Below are positions 19,252 through 31,166 of a stretch of DNA of 64,000 nucleotides, piece by piece. The stretch covers positions 2,356,001 to 2,420,000 of the forward strand of contig NC_020185.1 in the NCBI RefSeq assembly GCF_000315915.1. Reading direction: 5' to 3'. The number at the start of each line of letters is the position of its first letter. Positions within the stretch are counted from its first letter, which is position 1. The DNA is from Henningerozyma blattae CBS 6284 (lineage: Eukaryota; Ascomycota; Saccharomycetes; Saccharomycetales; Saccharomycetaceae). A program made the position numbers and the translations under genes. The notes under the pieces were generated by a model, which did no database searches, was not told the DNA's origin, and worked only from the letters and a program-made list of their open reading frames with translations.

Positions 19252-20311
19252 TTATCGAAGAGGTAGAATTTCTTGTAAATCACATTTTTGTCTACACAAG
19301 GGACATTCTTCTTTCTCTTTGCACCAATTTATCAAACAATTCCAACAATATATATGACCACATGGCGCACAGCTTGGATTAATCATAAAACTCATACATA
19401 AAATACATTTTCTTGATTCTTCGGGTATGTATGGTAATATTTTTGGATTCTTTAAATCAATTTTTTCATTATTGTATTTGACATTCTTGGTTGTCACCTT
19501 ATTTAATGAAATTGGATTATCGTCATATATTAGAGTTTTGTAAAATGCTTTAAAATACGGAAGCCCCTTTATCGCCAGTTGCATAGATAAAATATACCCT
19601 AAAATTCTGTAGCTTTTAGAATTAGCCCTTCTAATCTCCAACTCACTGTTATCAAGTTTATGAGAAATTGCATACCTTAGACCAAATAATCTTCGATTTA
19701 AGTCATAATATGCACCTGTAAAATAGAATAATAAAAGATGCAAATTTGCTATTCGATTAAGACCATCAAAATATTGAGAAATTGTATCAACATGTGGTTC
19801 TTCATCCTGTGGTGTCTTAGATTCATCATTACTGCGCTTCTCTGCTGCCAGATTCCATTTAACCTTTAGATATTTCAAAGCATTACTGATCTTTGACAAT
19901 AGATAGGGTCCCAAAAGGTAGGACAAAACAAATAATAATCTTTTATACCTTTTTACAAAATTGGTACCTTTGCGATTAACGATGAACAAGTCGGTATATT
20001 CTTCACCAAGTGTTCGCTTTCCCCGCAATGTAGTAATCGATAAATATAATAATTTACCAAATAAAGCAATTTCATTAGGATGCAGATTTATAAAAAGTTG
20101 ACCCTTAATCAAACGTAGAACTTCTCTAATCTTTAGAGTAAGAATTGATTCTACTTGTTCATCTTTTTGATGTGCTTGCACTGGTTAAATATAATAAAAA
20201 AAATATTTTATCAATGGTTAGTATTTCATTTCCTCGATGATGGCAATATGAAGATAACATACAAATAGTAGGTGCATCTGCAAAGAGAGGCAAATATGAG
20301 TCTTTCCGCAT
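19252..20311 (-). CDS. PEX10: Peroxisomal RING E3 ligase, intron-containing
   Basis: RING peroxin of the Pex2-Pex10-Pex12 complex, which ubiquitinates the import receptor Pex5 at the peroxisomal membrane. Exon 2 (19252-20180) has no ATG near its 5' end; the open frame begins only at a GTG. Joining exon 1 (20263-20311, 49 nt, starting ATGCGG) across an 82-nt intron restores residues FADAPTILQAHQKDEQV, which match S. cerevisiae Pex10 FADAPSIVQAHQKDEQI, with Leu17 split by the junction. An in-frame TAA lies four codons above the ATG. The spliced product is 325 residues (yeast 337). The C-terminal RING reads CILC, PCGHIYCWNC, CPLC. Membrane segments lie in the middle of the protein. S. cerevisiae PEX10 has no intron, as far as I recall. 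Confidence 0.93.
20181..20262 (-). other. PEX10: Spliceosomal intron of PEX10
   Basis: On the minus strand the intron starts GTATGT (20262 to 20257), has the exact branch site TACTAAC (20223 to 20217), a T-rich stretch and ends CCAG at 20181. Length is 82 nt. Splicing is phase 1 (T|TG) and restores a conserved reading frame, which is strong evidence that the intron is real. Confidence 0.93.
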
Positions 20312-20969
20312 AATTATTATTTATAGTAATGGGTTATCTTTTACCTCTGTTATACACATTCCCCTATTTTTATGCGTTTTCTATTAGTTGAAGTAACCTG
20401 TTTTTTTTTCAAACTAGAGAAATTCCTTTTAAAAAATAAAACAAAAAATGTAATTTCAAAGAAATAAAAAAGTAACGAGATTTTAAAAAGAAATATTAAT
20501 ATGTAAAAAATGTTCAAAATCCAATAAATACTTATTCATGTTTAAGAATGTTTTATTAAAATCCGAGAAAAATTCTTGAGAAATAGTAATGCTTTTGGTA
20601 TAAACTAAGAATTCACATAATTAATTTCTTAAAGTCATCTTAGCTTTCTATAAAATGAAATTATCTTGAAAATAAATCTAATATTGCTACATTTTATTAT
20701 GTAAATTATATATTTTTGCTGGCTAAGAGTTACTTCTAATTATATTATTATGTAAATACTGAAGCTTTTAATTATTCTTACAGGCGCGTAAAGGTTTCGC
20801 GTTTTGTGTAAGATCTGAAAAAACAGCATACCGCTTACAAGGAGGGTTGCCAGATGAGTGTAGTATAAAAGAAGGTGTTCCCTAAACATTGGTAGAACCT
20901 GGGATACTAGAATATTTTCTTTAAATCCACAAATCTCCCACAGACATACCCTTTAATCTAGAAGCTATT
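20312..20969. promoter_or_regulatory. Divergent PEX10-EXO1 promoter with MBF-like sites
   Basis: 658 bp. Upstream of EXO1, a GCGCGT at 20784-20789 and TTTCGCGTTTT at 20795-20805 contain the CGCGT core of MCB elements bound by Mbp1-Swi6. A TATAAAA at 20864-20870 lies 100 bp before the EXO1 ATG. The arrangement suggests G1/S expression of EXO1. The PEX10 side is AT-rich with no clear site. Confidence 0.5.
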
Positions 20970-23225
20970 ATGGGTATTTCAGGATTATTACCACAATTAA
21001 AGACCATACAAAATCCCGTATCCTTGCGAAGATATGAAGGTCAAACCCTAGCAATCGATGGCTATGCATGGCTACACAGAGCTGCTTTTTCATGTGCATA
21101 TGAGTTGGCAATGGATATACCAACTGATAGATATCTCCAATTTTTTATTAAAAAGTTCAGTATGTTAAGAACCTTTAATATTGAACCATATTTAGTGTTT
21201 GATGGCGACAGCCTTCCTGTAAAGAAGAACACAGAAAAAAAAAGACGAACAAAGAGAGATGATAGTAAAGAAATTGCTATAAGATTATGGAATGCGGGGG
21301 AAAAACGGAATGCCATGGACTATTTTCAAAAATCTGTAAGTATTACACCTGAAATGGCAAAATGCATTATTGATTATTGTAAGAACAATCATATCCGGTA
21401 CATAGTTGCACCATTTGAAGCAGATTCACAGATGGTTTATCTTGAAAAGAAAGGAATTGTACAAGGCATTATATCCGAGGATTCAGATCTTCTTATATTT
21501 GGTTGCCAAAGACTAATCACAAAATTAAATGACTATGCTGAGTGTATCGAAATCTGTAGTTTAGATTTTGGTAAATTAACAGTCAAATTTCCGTTAGGAA
21601 AATTGACACCTTTAGAAATGATTGCCATGGTATGTCTATCTGGCTGTGATTATACTGATGGAATCCCAAAAATTGGCTTAGTTAATGCGATGAAACTAAT
21701 TCAACAACATCATAGCATGGATCGAATCTTGCTAAATCTAAGACGAGCTGGTAAACATAATATACCTGAAAATTTTGAGCAAGAATATAAGAATGCAACA
21801 TTTGCATTTCAATTCCAGAGAGTATTTTGCCCTATTGGGCAGAAACTAGTTCATCTAAACGATATTTCTCCAAAATATGCTAAACTACAAGGAGATATGA
21901 TTACAATATTATACTCCTGTATTGGCCCCGTTATTCATAAAGACAAAGCAACAAAAGAAATAATTATTGACGATAGCGATATTGATCATGAAACTCACTC
22001 CAGACTTGCCTTAGGTGAACTCCATCCACGAGATTACTCAAAACCATTGATAAATAGAGAAATTAAATTACAATTATCTTCAAAATCTATACAGCTACCA
22101 GATGGCTCTGGAAATCAATTTCGAACCTCGATGGACACCCAAAAACAAATCGATGGGTTTTTCCACAAAACTCAGACAAAAAGTAAAATTAGTACGTCAG
22201 ACAAAATAAAAAAACAAATGCTGGCAAATAAAACAAATAGCATTAATATCACAGATAAATTAAACTTTTTAGTTCAAAAACGAAAGCTAAGCAATAAGAA
22301 TTACTATGAAGTATCTGCTAATGAAAATTCATCAGAATTTCCTAAAAAGAAGAGTAAATATTTTAAGCAAATAACAAAATCTGGTAGTGATAGTTTGGTA
22401 AATGTAGAAATATCTACTACCCAACTAATTAAACCAACTGATAATAATTTAATGGACAGTGATGCTCCTATTTCTACTACAGATGATTATATTGAGACAG
22501 AAGTTCCTGAATCTGAACTTCCAACTGAAATTCCAAGTTCTATTAACTTGAATAGTCATAATCTCGATTCTGATCCTGACTTCTTCAATTTAGTGGAGAG
22601 CCATTTAAAACAACCAACTACAAAGATTTCAAATATTAATACTTTTAAATTAAAGGCTTCAACTAAACTGGAAGAAAAACTAGGCGACGATGACGATGAA
22701 GAAGAAGATAATATCCCTGAGCCTGAAGAATATTTCGAAAAAATTAAAGCTAAAACTAAATATAATGACAAAAAAGATCCTTCTATTAAGAAAAATAATT
22801 CTAAAAAAGATACCAATATTCCAAACAATGGCGTAATAGTCAGTAGCTCTTCCAATAGAACACTTTGCGGCTCAACTAACTTATTGTCACATTATAGATA
22901 TGCAATCGACGACACTTCAAATTGTAATGACAAGCCATCAACGAGTTTGAAAGTTTCTTCATCCAGAAAACCACTCACTGAATCTAACGTTAATATTCAT
23001 CGTAGTCATTCTTCCAAGAATAGCATATCCACTGAAAATTCTAAGTTTACCAGTACAAAGCATACTTTACTTGGTAATAAAACTCAGCATATTATTATCA
23101 AAGCTAAAGCAACACAAAGATCTGCTACAATGAAAGAATGTGTGAAAATTGAAAAGCAACCACATGAAAGGTCTGCAAAAAGATCAGTATCATTATTGTC
23201 ACAATATATTTATAGAGATAAATAG
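20970..23225 (+). CDS. EXO1: 5'-3' exonuclease and flap nuclease of mismatch repair and end resection
   Basis: Rad2/XPG-family nuclease acting in mismatch repair, double-strand-break resection and meiosis. The N-terminal domain starts MGISGLLPQL at the ATG, as required for this family. Acidic metal ligands are visible as Asp30, Asp78, Glu150, Asp152, Asp171, Asp173 and Asp227 (GCDYTDGIPKIGL, start of the helix-two-turn-helix). The catalytic half ends near residue 350; the rest is a disordered tail. Total length is 751 (yeast Exo1 702, its paralogue Din7 430), which favours EXO1. In the tail, residues 391-398 (QKQIDGFF) fit the PCNA-binding PIP box and 462-465 (SKYF) resemble the Mlh1-binding MIP box. 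Confidence 0.96.
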   Translation: MGISGLLPQLKTIQNPVSLRRYEGQTLAIDGYAWLHRAAFSCAYELAMDIPTDRYLQFFIKKFSMLRTFNIEPYLVFDGDSLPVKKNTEKKRRTKRDDSKEIAIRLWNAGEKRNAMDYFQKSVSITPEMAKCIIDYCKNNHIRYIVAPFEADSQMVYLEKKGIVQGIISEDSDLLIFGCQRLITKLNDYAECIEICSLDFGKLTVKFPLGKLTPLEMIAMVCLSGCDYTDGIPKIGLVNAMKLIQQHHSMDRILLNLRRAGKHNIPENFEQEYKNATFAFQFQRVFCPIGQKLVHLNDISPKYAKLQGDMITILYSCIGPVIHKDKATKEIIIDDSDIDHETHSRLALGELHPRDYSKPLINREIKLQLSSKSIQLPDGSGNQFRTSMDTQKQIDGFFHKTQTKSKISTSDKIKKQMLANKTNSINITDKLNFLVQKRKLSNKNYYEVSANENSSEFPKKKSKYFKQITKSGSDSLVNVEISTTQLIKPTDNNLMDSDAPISTTDDYIETEVPESELPTEIPSSINLNSHNLDSDPDFFNLVESHLKQPTTKISNINTFKLKASTKLEEKLGDDDDEEEDNIPEPEEYFEKIKAKTKYNDKKDPSIKKNNSKKDTNIPNNGVIVSSSSNRTLCGSTNLLSHYRYAIDDTSNCNDKPSTSLKVSSSRKPLTESNVNIHRSHSSKNSISTENSKFTSTKHTLLGNKTQHIIIKAKATQRSATMKECVKIEKQPHERSAKRSVSLLSQYIYRDK

Positions 23226-23713
23226 ATAACTATATCACAACCATTTATACTTGTACGTAACTACGTTATTTTACATTTGTATATCCATATATAATTACTA
23301 TTTAGTTTAATACAAAGCATTGAACTTTCCGTATTATAATTTGAGAATAATGAATTGAATATTTTACTCACTCAAGATATAAATTCAATGTCACAATTGT
23401 TAGAAATAAGATTGAAAAAGTGAGAAGTTTCTAGAAGTAAGATTATGTAGCGAAAGATTTTGAGCTTCAAATCATAGCAAAGCTAATTACCAAAGAGCTA
23501 ATATTCATTAGTATTTTGTATAATATATGTGATAATTGTTAACATTTTCAACAATGACCAAAATAAGTATAGAATCAATAATTGAATTAGCGATGAGCGA
23601 AAATGAAATTTGAAGTATTATTTAAACAGATATGGAAAGTGGCTAAAATCTAAAATCGAAGTCCAAAAACGAAAAAAAAACGAGATTGGAGATTCCATAA
23701 TTATAATCATTAC
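23226..23713. other. EXO1-DCS gap, junction of two ancestral synteny blocks
   Basis: 488 bp, AT-rich, with no ORF, tRNA or repeat that I can see. Genes to the left belong to the YDR263-272/YOR033-040 pair of blocks and genes to the right to the YLR270-299/YOR173-188 pair, so a rearrangement breakpoint falls here. The gap also contains the DCS promoter. Confidence 0.6.
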
Positions 23714-23716
23714 GTG

Positions 23717-24664
23717 ATGAATTCTGATATAGCTACTTTATTACCAGAATTTAAATATAGCAGGACTTTAGGTACCGATCCTCTTACTAAAACTGCCTGT
23801 ATTCTGGGGTCAATCAAAGATCAAGACGCTATTTTAAAGATTGAAAAAAGTGCCTTTCAAATAAATGATGATTTTTCTATTTCACAATCTATTAAGACTA
23901 AAAATGTAAAACAATTATTACATAATGACGTGTACTATACAGGTCTTTCGATATTTGAGTATGATTTACAAGATAACCCAGATCTACAAGTGACAATTAT
24001 TTGGCCAGCTACTGAAATTCATATTAAGAAATATGATACAACAGAACAAACCAAGTTTCATATGATTTCCGAAACCCCTGAAATTTATAATGAAATTGTT
24101 AAACCTTATATTGAAGAATTATATGATACAGGCCGATTACAATGGGTTAAAAATATTCTTCATAATGGAGCTGAAGCTGAAAGAATTGTTTATCGAGATG
24201 ATGATATCGTTATATTACCAGATTTGAAATGGGATGGAATTGATATGGATTCATTGTACCTTGTAGGCATAGTCTGCAGAGATGATATTAGATCTATTAG
24301 GGATCTAAATTCTTCGCATATTACCTGGTTAAAATCTATTAAAAATAATATTTATGTATCATTTTTGAAAAAATATGGACACTCTAATATTAAACCAAAC
24401 CAATTAAGACTTTTTGTTCACTATCAACCGTCATATTATCATTTTCATATCCATATTGTAAATGTTAAGTATAATGGATTAGGTAATAGTATTACCGCGG
24501 GTAAAGCCATCTTATTGGATGATATAATTGATTTATTGGAAATTCTTGGTTGTGAAGGCTTTATGAAAAAAAATATTAATTACATTATAAATGAGCAGCA
24601 TGATTTGTGGACAAGAGGATTATGCAATTATGTTTTAAAGGATCCTATTGAGCATCGATATTAG
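23717..24664 (+). CDS. DCS1: Scavenger mRNA cap hydrolase (DcpS family, Dcs1/Dcs2 type)
   Basis: HIT-superfamily pyrophosphatase that hydrolyses cap structures released by 3'-5' mRNA decay; in yeast Dcs1 also helps Xrn1, and Dcs2 is a stress-linked paralogue. The open frame starts at GTG (23714), but the next codon is ATG (23717), giving MNSDIATLLPEFKYSRTLGT. Shared yeast signatures are IWPATEIHIKKY, ETPEIYNEIVKPYIEELYDTGRLQWV, LPDLKWDG and the histidine triad YHFHIHIVN. Length is 315 against about 350 for Dcs1. The missing residues are in the N-terminal domain and at the C-terminus, which ends soon after the conserved HDLWTRGL. I cannot tell DCS1 from DCS2 by sequence alone. Confidence 0.9.
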   Translation: MNSDIATLLPEFKYSRTLGTDPLTKTACILGSIKDQDAILKIEKSAFQINDDFSISQSIKTKNVKQLLHNDVYYTGLSIFEYDLQDNPDLQVTIIWPATEIHIKKYDTTEQTKFHMISETPEIYNEIVKPYIEELYDTGRLQWVKNILHNGAEAERIVYRDDDIVILPDLKWDGIDMDSLYLVGIVCRDDIRSIRDLNSSHITWLKSIKNNIYVSFLKKYGHSNIKPNQLRLFVHYQPSYYHFHIHIVNVKYNGLGNSITAGKAILLDDIIDLLEILGCEGFMKKNINYIINEQHDLWTRGLCNYVLKDPIEHRY

Positions 24665-24827
24665 ATTCGTAATATGTAACAAATTTATTTTATGTTTTTC
24701 TAATTTTTTTCCTTTTTTTTCCTTTTTCTATATAAAATCTCTATATGTACATTATGTGGAAGTCTATCTACTACATCTATTTATATTTCATATAAATAGA
24801 TTATTAATAAATGAAGAGATCATAGAT

Positions 24828-26732
24828 TTAATCTTTCCTTTTGTCATCTGTATTATCTTTAGACACATAACCACTAAAGCTCATCTTTCTTTGATTTAAT
24901 GGCTTCGCATTTTCTTTTAATTCTAACATGAAACTATCAAATGCTTTTTTCAAATTTTGTTCTTCAACTTCTAGCCCATTTTTAGTTTTCCAATCGATAT
25001 AATCTTGGCGGAATTCTTCCCACTCTTCTTTTGGATTCCCCCATTCAGACATATCGAATGGTGGAATACCTAAATTCATATCTTTTTTAATATGATTAGC
25101 AGTGGAAGAAGAAGAAGAAAAATTATTTGTAGTTGCAGAACTTGAATTGGATTCATATTCAAGTTTAGCCTTTAAAATATCACCAAGAGCACCAGATGAT
25201 TCTGAAATATCTTTTTCCAACTTCTTTTGTCTAATTAAAGCATGTTCCTTTGGTTGTTTTGATTTTAAGAATTTAATGAATTGAGAAGAGAAAGGTCCTC
25301 TAAATAAGAAGAAGACTAATATGACTAAGAAATGGATATAGAAATAAACTGATTTCCAAGCATTAATAGAATCTTTGAAATCTAGGATGACGAAAGGTTG
25401 ACACAGATAACCAAATGCTAATTTAATTACGTAAAAGCAAATAGCGTCATATATCCATTTGAAACGTAATGGAGTCACACCATCTTCAGCCAAAAATATA
25501 GGTCTTATATTTCTTCTAAAGAATTTCCCACAAGTTTGGTATAGTGCACCAGTAGCGAAGGATAAATAATAGCCTGGTCTTGTACCATGCCAGAAAGCAG
25601 AAGTTAAAAATGTAAACAAAGTAGCTCTAAACCCTGGTTTTTGTCCTGGCTTTGTAACACGTAAATAGACATAATTTTTTAACCATTTATTCGTATTCAT
25701 ATTCCAAGATTCGAAACTTTGATGAGTACTTTGGGCCATTTCTACACCCCAGATATCAATATTTTGAACCCTATCCCATTTAATTTTTTGAGTCTTTTTA
25801 TCATAACCATTATAACCAAGACCACATGAAATACAGGAAGCTTCTGAGATTGTCCAAGCTGCATAATATTTGAATCTGAATGAAAAACCTAACAAGTATA
25901 GATAATGAATTCTAAAGAAAAAAGACCTTTGCATGAATAAGTTTTTATTTAATAGATATTTGACAGATACAACTGATGGAGCTGCAATGCTTAAGGCCAT
26001 CCATAACAAACCTTGCAAAACTTTAGCAAAAGCTAATAAAGCATTTTTTGGTATTTGTCTTCTCTTGGAAGGGTTGAATCTATTCTTTGGTTTTTTCAAA
26101 TCTGGTAAATCTTTAAAGATTTCACAATTTAGCCAGCTATCGAAATCAGCAAAATCAAAACTTGGACCTGTTAAAAGAGTTGGATAGAATAATGTATAAG
26201 CTAAAAATTTCAAGATGGAAGGATGCTTTTTAATGGCTCTTGATTTCTGATAATCTGTTAATTGATCATATTCAAATTTTGAAGCAATGGCACCATCATA
26301 ATATGACCAAGCAAATGCACTTAATTTCATTACAAGAACCATCTGTGACCCTGTGATATCAATGATTTGTGATGCATTTGGTACAAAGAACTCTGAGTGG
26401 ATATGACTGATTGCCAAATGTCCCATGACAAATAAAAAGTTTAAATGAGGCATGAATCTGGAACGATAGAATCTGGTGATGAAATATGTGAAAGAAGTAC
26501 TTATCATTAAAGTGATGAAACCTCTATACAAACTCAGTAAACCGAATAAATAAAACAAAGACACTAGTATGATATAGATACATTTCCATCTGATTTTTTC
26601 ATCTGGCAATCTTTTTAAAATAGCATTAAATGAAAAAGAACCCAGCAGACATAATGCATATCTAAAGATAAAGGCATCGATATTAAACATATCTGATAAT
26701 GCAGTAATGAAAGCATCTACGGGATTATACAT
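24828..26732 (-). CDS. ALE1: Lysophospholipid acyltransferase (MBOAT family)
   Basis: ER membrane enzyme that acylates lysophosphatidylcholine, lysophosphatidylethanolamine and other lysophospholipids (Lands cycle). The 634-residue protein begins MYNPVDAFIT, nearly identical to yeast Ale1 (619 residues). It is rich in hydrophobic membrane segments and keeps FYRSRFMPHLNFLFVMGHLA, the Asn-containing SFESWNMNTNKWLKNYVYLR and the catalytic His382 in AFWHGTRPGYY. The cytosolic tail is charged and slightly longer, with a Ser-rich stretch (SSSATTNNFSSSSSTAN). Convergent with DCS, 163 bp apart. Confidence 0.97.
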   Translation of the reverse strand: MYNPVDAFITALSDMFNIDAFIFRYALCLLGSFSFNAILKRLPDEKIRWKCIYIILVSLFYLFGLLSLYRGFITLMISTSFTYFITRFYRSRFMPHLNFLFVMGHLAISHIHSEFFVPNASQIIDITGSQMVLVMKLSAFAWSYYDGAIASKFEYDQLTDYQKSRAIKKHPSILKFLAYTLFYPTLLTGPSFDFADFDSWLNCEIFKDLPDLKKPKNRFNPSKRRQIPKNALLAFAKVLQGLLWMALSIAAPSVVSVKYLLNKNLFMQRSFFFRIHYLYLLGFSFRFKYYAAWTISEASCISCGLGYNGYDKKTQKIKWDRVQNIDIWGVEMAQSTHQSFESWNMNTNKWLKNYVYLRVTKPGQKPGFRATLFTFLTSAFWHGTRPGYYLSFATGALYQTCGKFFRRNIRPIFLAEDGVTPLRFKWIYDAICFYVIKLAFGYLCQPFVILDFKDSINAWKSVYFYIHFLVILVFFLFRGPFSSQFIKFLKSKQPKEHALIRQKKLEKDISESSGALGDILKAKLEYESNSSSATTNNFSSSSSTANHIKKDMNLGIPPFDMSEWGNPKEEWEEFRQDYIDWKTKNGLEVEEQNLKKAFDSFMLELKENAKPLNQRKMSFSGYVSKDNTDDKRKD

Positions 26733-28888
<2,156 letters not shown>

Positions 28889-29364
28889 AAGGAAAGTGGC
28901 ATATCATAACAAAAATAAAAAAAAAATTCGGGAAAAAATCTCTTTTTATTATTTATTTGGTAGTTTAATTCATTATTTTTTTCCCCCCCATATATCATTC
29001 ATAAAACATACCCATTAATTAATCAATCATTTATTTATATACTTATTTATTTATTTTGTTTATTAATTCACTTGTAAATTTACCTTCTCATTTTTTTTTT
29101 AATTTGTCCTTTTAATTTTACAATTTTATAAGATATTTTCGTAAAAATCATACAAATATAATTTTATTACTTCAAATATTGAGGTACCAAAACAAGAAAT
29201 TATATATATAGATAATGATATTTTTTTTTTTAATTAGATTATATATGAGGTTTAATGAGTGTAATTATCTTTTCTAAATAGTACTTATGTATAAATTAGT
29301 ATGCAAATGCATTTTAGAATTATGCAAAATTAAGGGTATGGTAAATTATCTTGATGTAGTCTCT
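28889..29364. other. Convergent HEM15-MPC54 region
   Basis: 476 bp of very AT-rich sequence with homopolymer T runs; it holds two terminators. No ORF or structured RNA is visible. Confidence 0.4.
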
Positions 29365-30963
29365 TTAATTGATTATATTTTTTTTTTTACTTTCATATTT
29401 TTGCAAGACCTGTTTATTTTTCAATTGTAACTCATCGATATATTTTAATAAACATTTAATATCATCTTTTTTTTTCAATAATTCAAATTGAATATCTTGG
29501 TCATCTTTTAATGTATTTTCATTAAAATTTTCATATTCATTATAATTCAAAGAATTTATTTGGAAATCATTTCTAAATTTTAAATTTTGATTTGGCATTG
29601 TATTTTCGAAAAAAAATTTCTCTTTCAAAATTTTTTCTTTATTATTATTCTGAGAATTGTTATTATTAATACTATTACTATTATTATTATTATTATTATT
29701 ATTATTATGAATATTATTATTTGGTATAGGACTAGGACTAGGATTTGGAATATTTTTTTCATTAATCTTTGTATCACCATGAATCAATTTATATTTATAC
29801 AATTCATTCCCCATCTCATATAATAATTTATCAGTTTCTTCATTTTCATATTTTGAAGTTTCAATCAATTTTTTCAAATTTAAGATTTCTTTGTTCAATA
29901 TTTGAATTTTACCATTTTTTTCCATAATTTGAAATTTTAAACTTGAAACAATATTTTCTACAATTTCAATACCATTCTGATCTGAAGAATTTAATTGATT
30001 TAAAATCTGATTTGTTTCATCGTTAATATTTAAATTTGAATCTTTTAAATAACCAATTTTTTTAATTAAAAAATTTTTTTCTTGAATAGTAGTATTTAAA
30101 TTTTCCTTTAATATTTTAATTTCCAATTTTAAATTATTAATTTTTTTATTTAATTGATTTAATTGGTTTTTAAAATTTTCATTATTTTTAAAATTTAAAT
30201 AAGAAAAATGAATATTTTTAAATTTAATTAAATGCAATATACTTAATGACAAAAAATTCAACATTAATGGGATGTTATTTGGTTCAAACTGAGGTATCTT
30301 TAAAACATAACAAAATTCAAAACATTTTAAAAAACCGTTTTCAATATTCCAAGTATAAAAATTATCATCTGCAAATTTTAAATTATTGAAAGTTTTTTTT
30401 TTCAAAATGGATTTTAATTTATTAGAATTATTGGAATTTTGAATATTTAATTTTAAAATATTTTTTGGTATATCTGAAGTATTAAAATCTGTGGAAAAAA
30501 TTTCACCAAATTTCAATTTTTTATTGTTATTAATATTAATATTATTATTATTATTGTTGTTGTTGTTATTATTATTATGTGAAGAGGTTGACGTTAAGTT
30601 TGAAGGTGTATTTGAAGTTGCATTTAAATTTTGATTAAGCATATAATCAATACCTTCACAAAATAAAGAATTATTGGAGACTAAATTTTCTTTAAAGCAA
30701 TTAACTTTTTGAGAATCTTTAATATTAGAAGAATTTTCTGGAAAAAATTCATTAGAACTGGTAGAAGTATTATTGTGAATCTTTAAGAAATCATAAAAAT
30801 GAAATTCTAATTGTTGTAAATAATTTTCAAACATGTACATATCATTTTCCATTTCATTCTCAACCAAGGAATCTTCGAAAGTTTCCGAATCGACATCCAT
30901 GTCACTACTTGAATCGTTTAAAGTTAAAGAGTCATTAAAGTTTGAATTTTTCGTCGAGTCCAT
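29365..30963 (-). CDS. MPC54: Coiled-coil protein, probable meiotic spindle-pole-body component
   Basis: 532 residues. The sequence shows an acidic N-terminus, Asn repeats (about 130-145 and 415-440) and heptad-rich coiled coils (about 255-400, beginning NFKNQLNQLNKKINNLKLEI, and again at the C-terminus, DIKCLLKYIDELQLKNKQVL). There is no enzymatic motif. The name rests mainly on position: between HEM15 and the GAC1-like gene on the minus strand, exactly where S. cerevisiae has MPC54 (YOR177C, 464 residues), a component of the sporulation-specific outer plaque. Sequence identity of such proteins is low, so the assignment is moderate. Confidence 0.6.
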   Translation of the reverse strand: MDSTKNSNFNDSLTLNDSSSDMDVDSETFEDSLVENEMENDMYMFENYLQQLEFHFYDFLKIHNNTSTSSNEFFPENSSNIKDSQKVNCFKENLVSNNSLFCEGIDYMLNQNLNATSNTPSNLTSTSSHNNNNNNNNNNNNININNNKKLKFGEIFSTDFNTSDIPKNILKLNIQNSNNSNKLKSILKKKTFNNLKFADDNFYTWNIENGFLKCFEFCYVLKIPQFEPNNIPLMLNFLSLSILHLIKFKNIHFSYLNFKNNENFKNQLNQLNKKINNLKLEIKILKENLNTTIQEKNFLIKKIGYLKDSNLNINDETNQILNQLNSSDQNGIEIVENIVSSLKFQIMEKNGKIQILNKEILNLKKLIETSKYENEETDKLLYEMGNELYKYKLIHGDTKINEKNIPNPSPSPIPNNNIHNNNNNNNNNSNSINNNNSQNNNKEKILKEKFFFENTMPNQNLKFRNDFQINSLNYNEYENFNENTLKDDQDIQFELLKKKDDIKCLLKYIDELQLKNKQVLQKYESKKKNIIN

Positions 30964-31166
30964 GATTTAGTTGTTTTAGTTGAGGCAGGAGAAAGAGCAG
31001 AACAGAACTAATATATTGTTTATACTTTCCAAAAACCTAATTATGACATTTTATATGATAAATGGGTAAAATGGCGTCACAAATTCGGCAGCGGACAAAT
31101 TTGGGAGCTGAAAAGCGAGGCAAGCAAAGAGAAGAGCGGCAAAAAGTCAAAGGGAAAGGGTATCAA

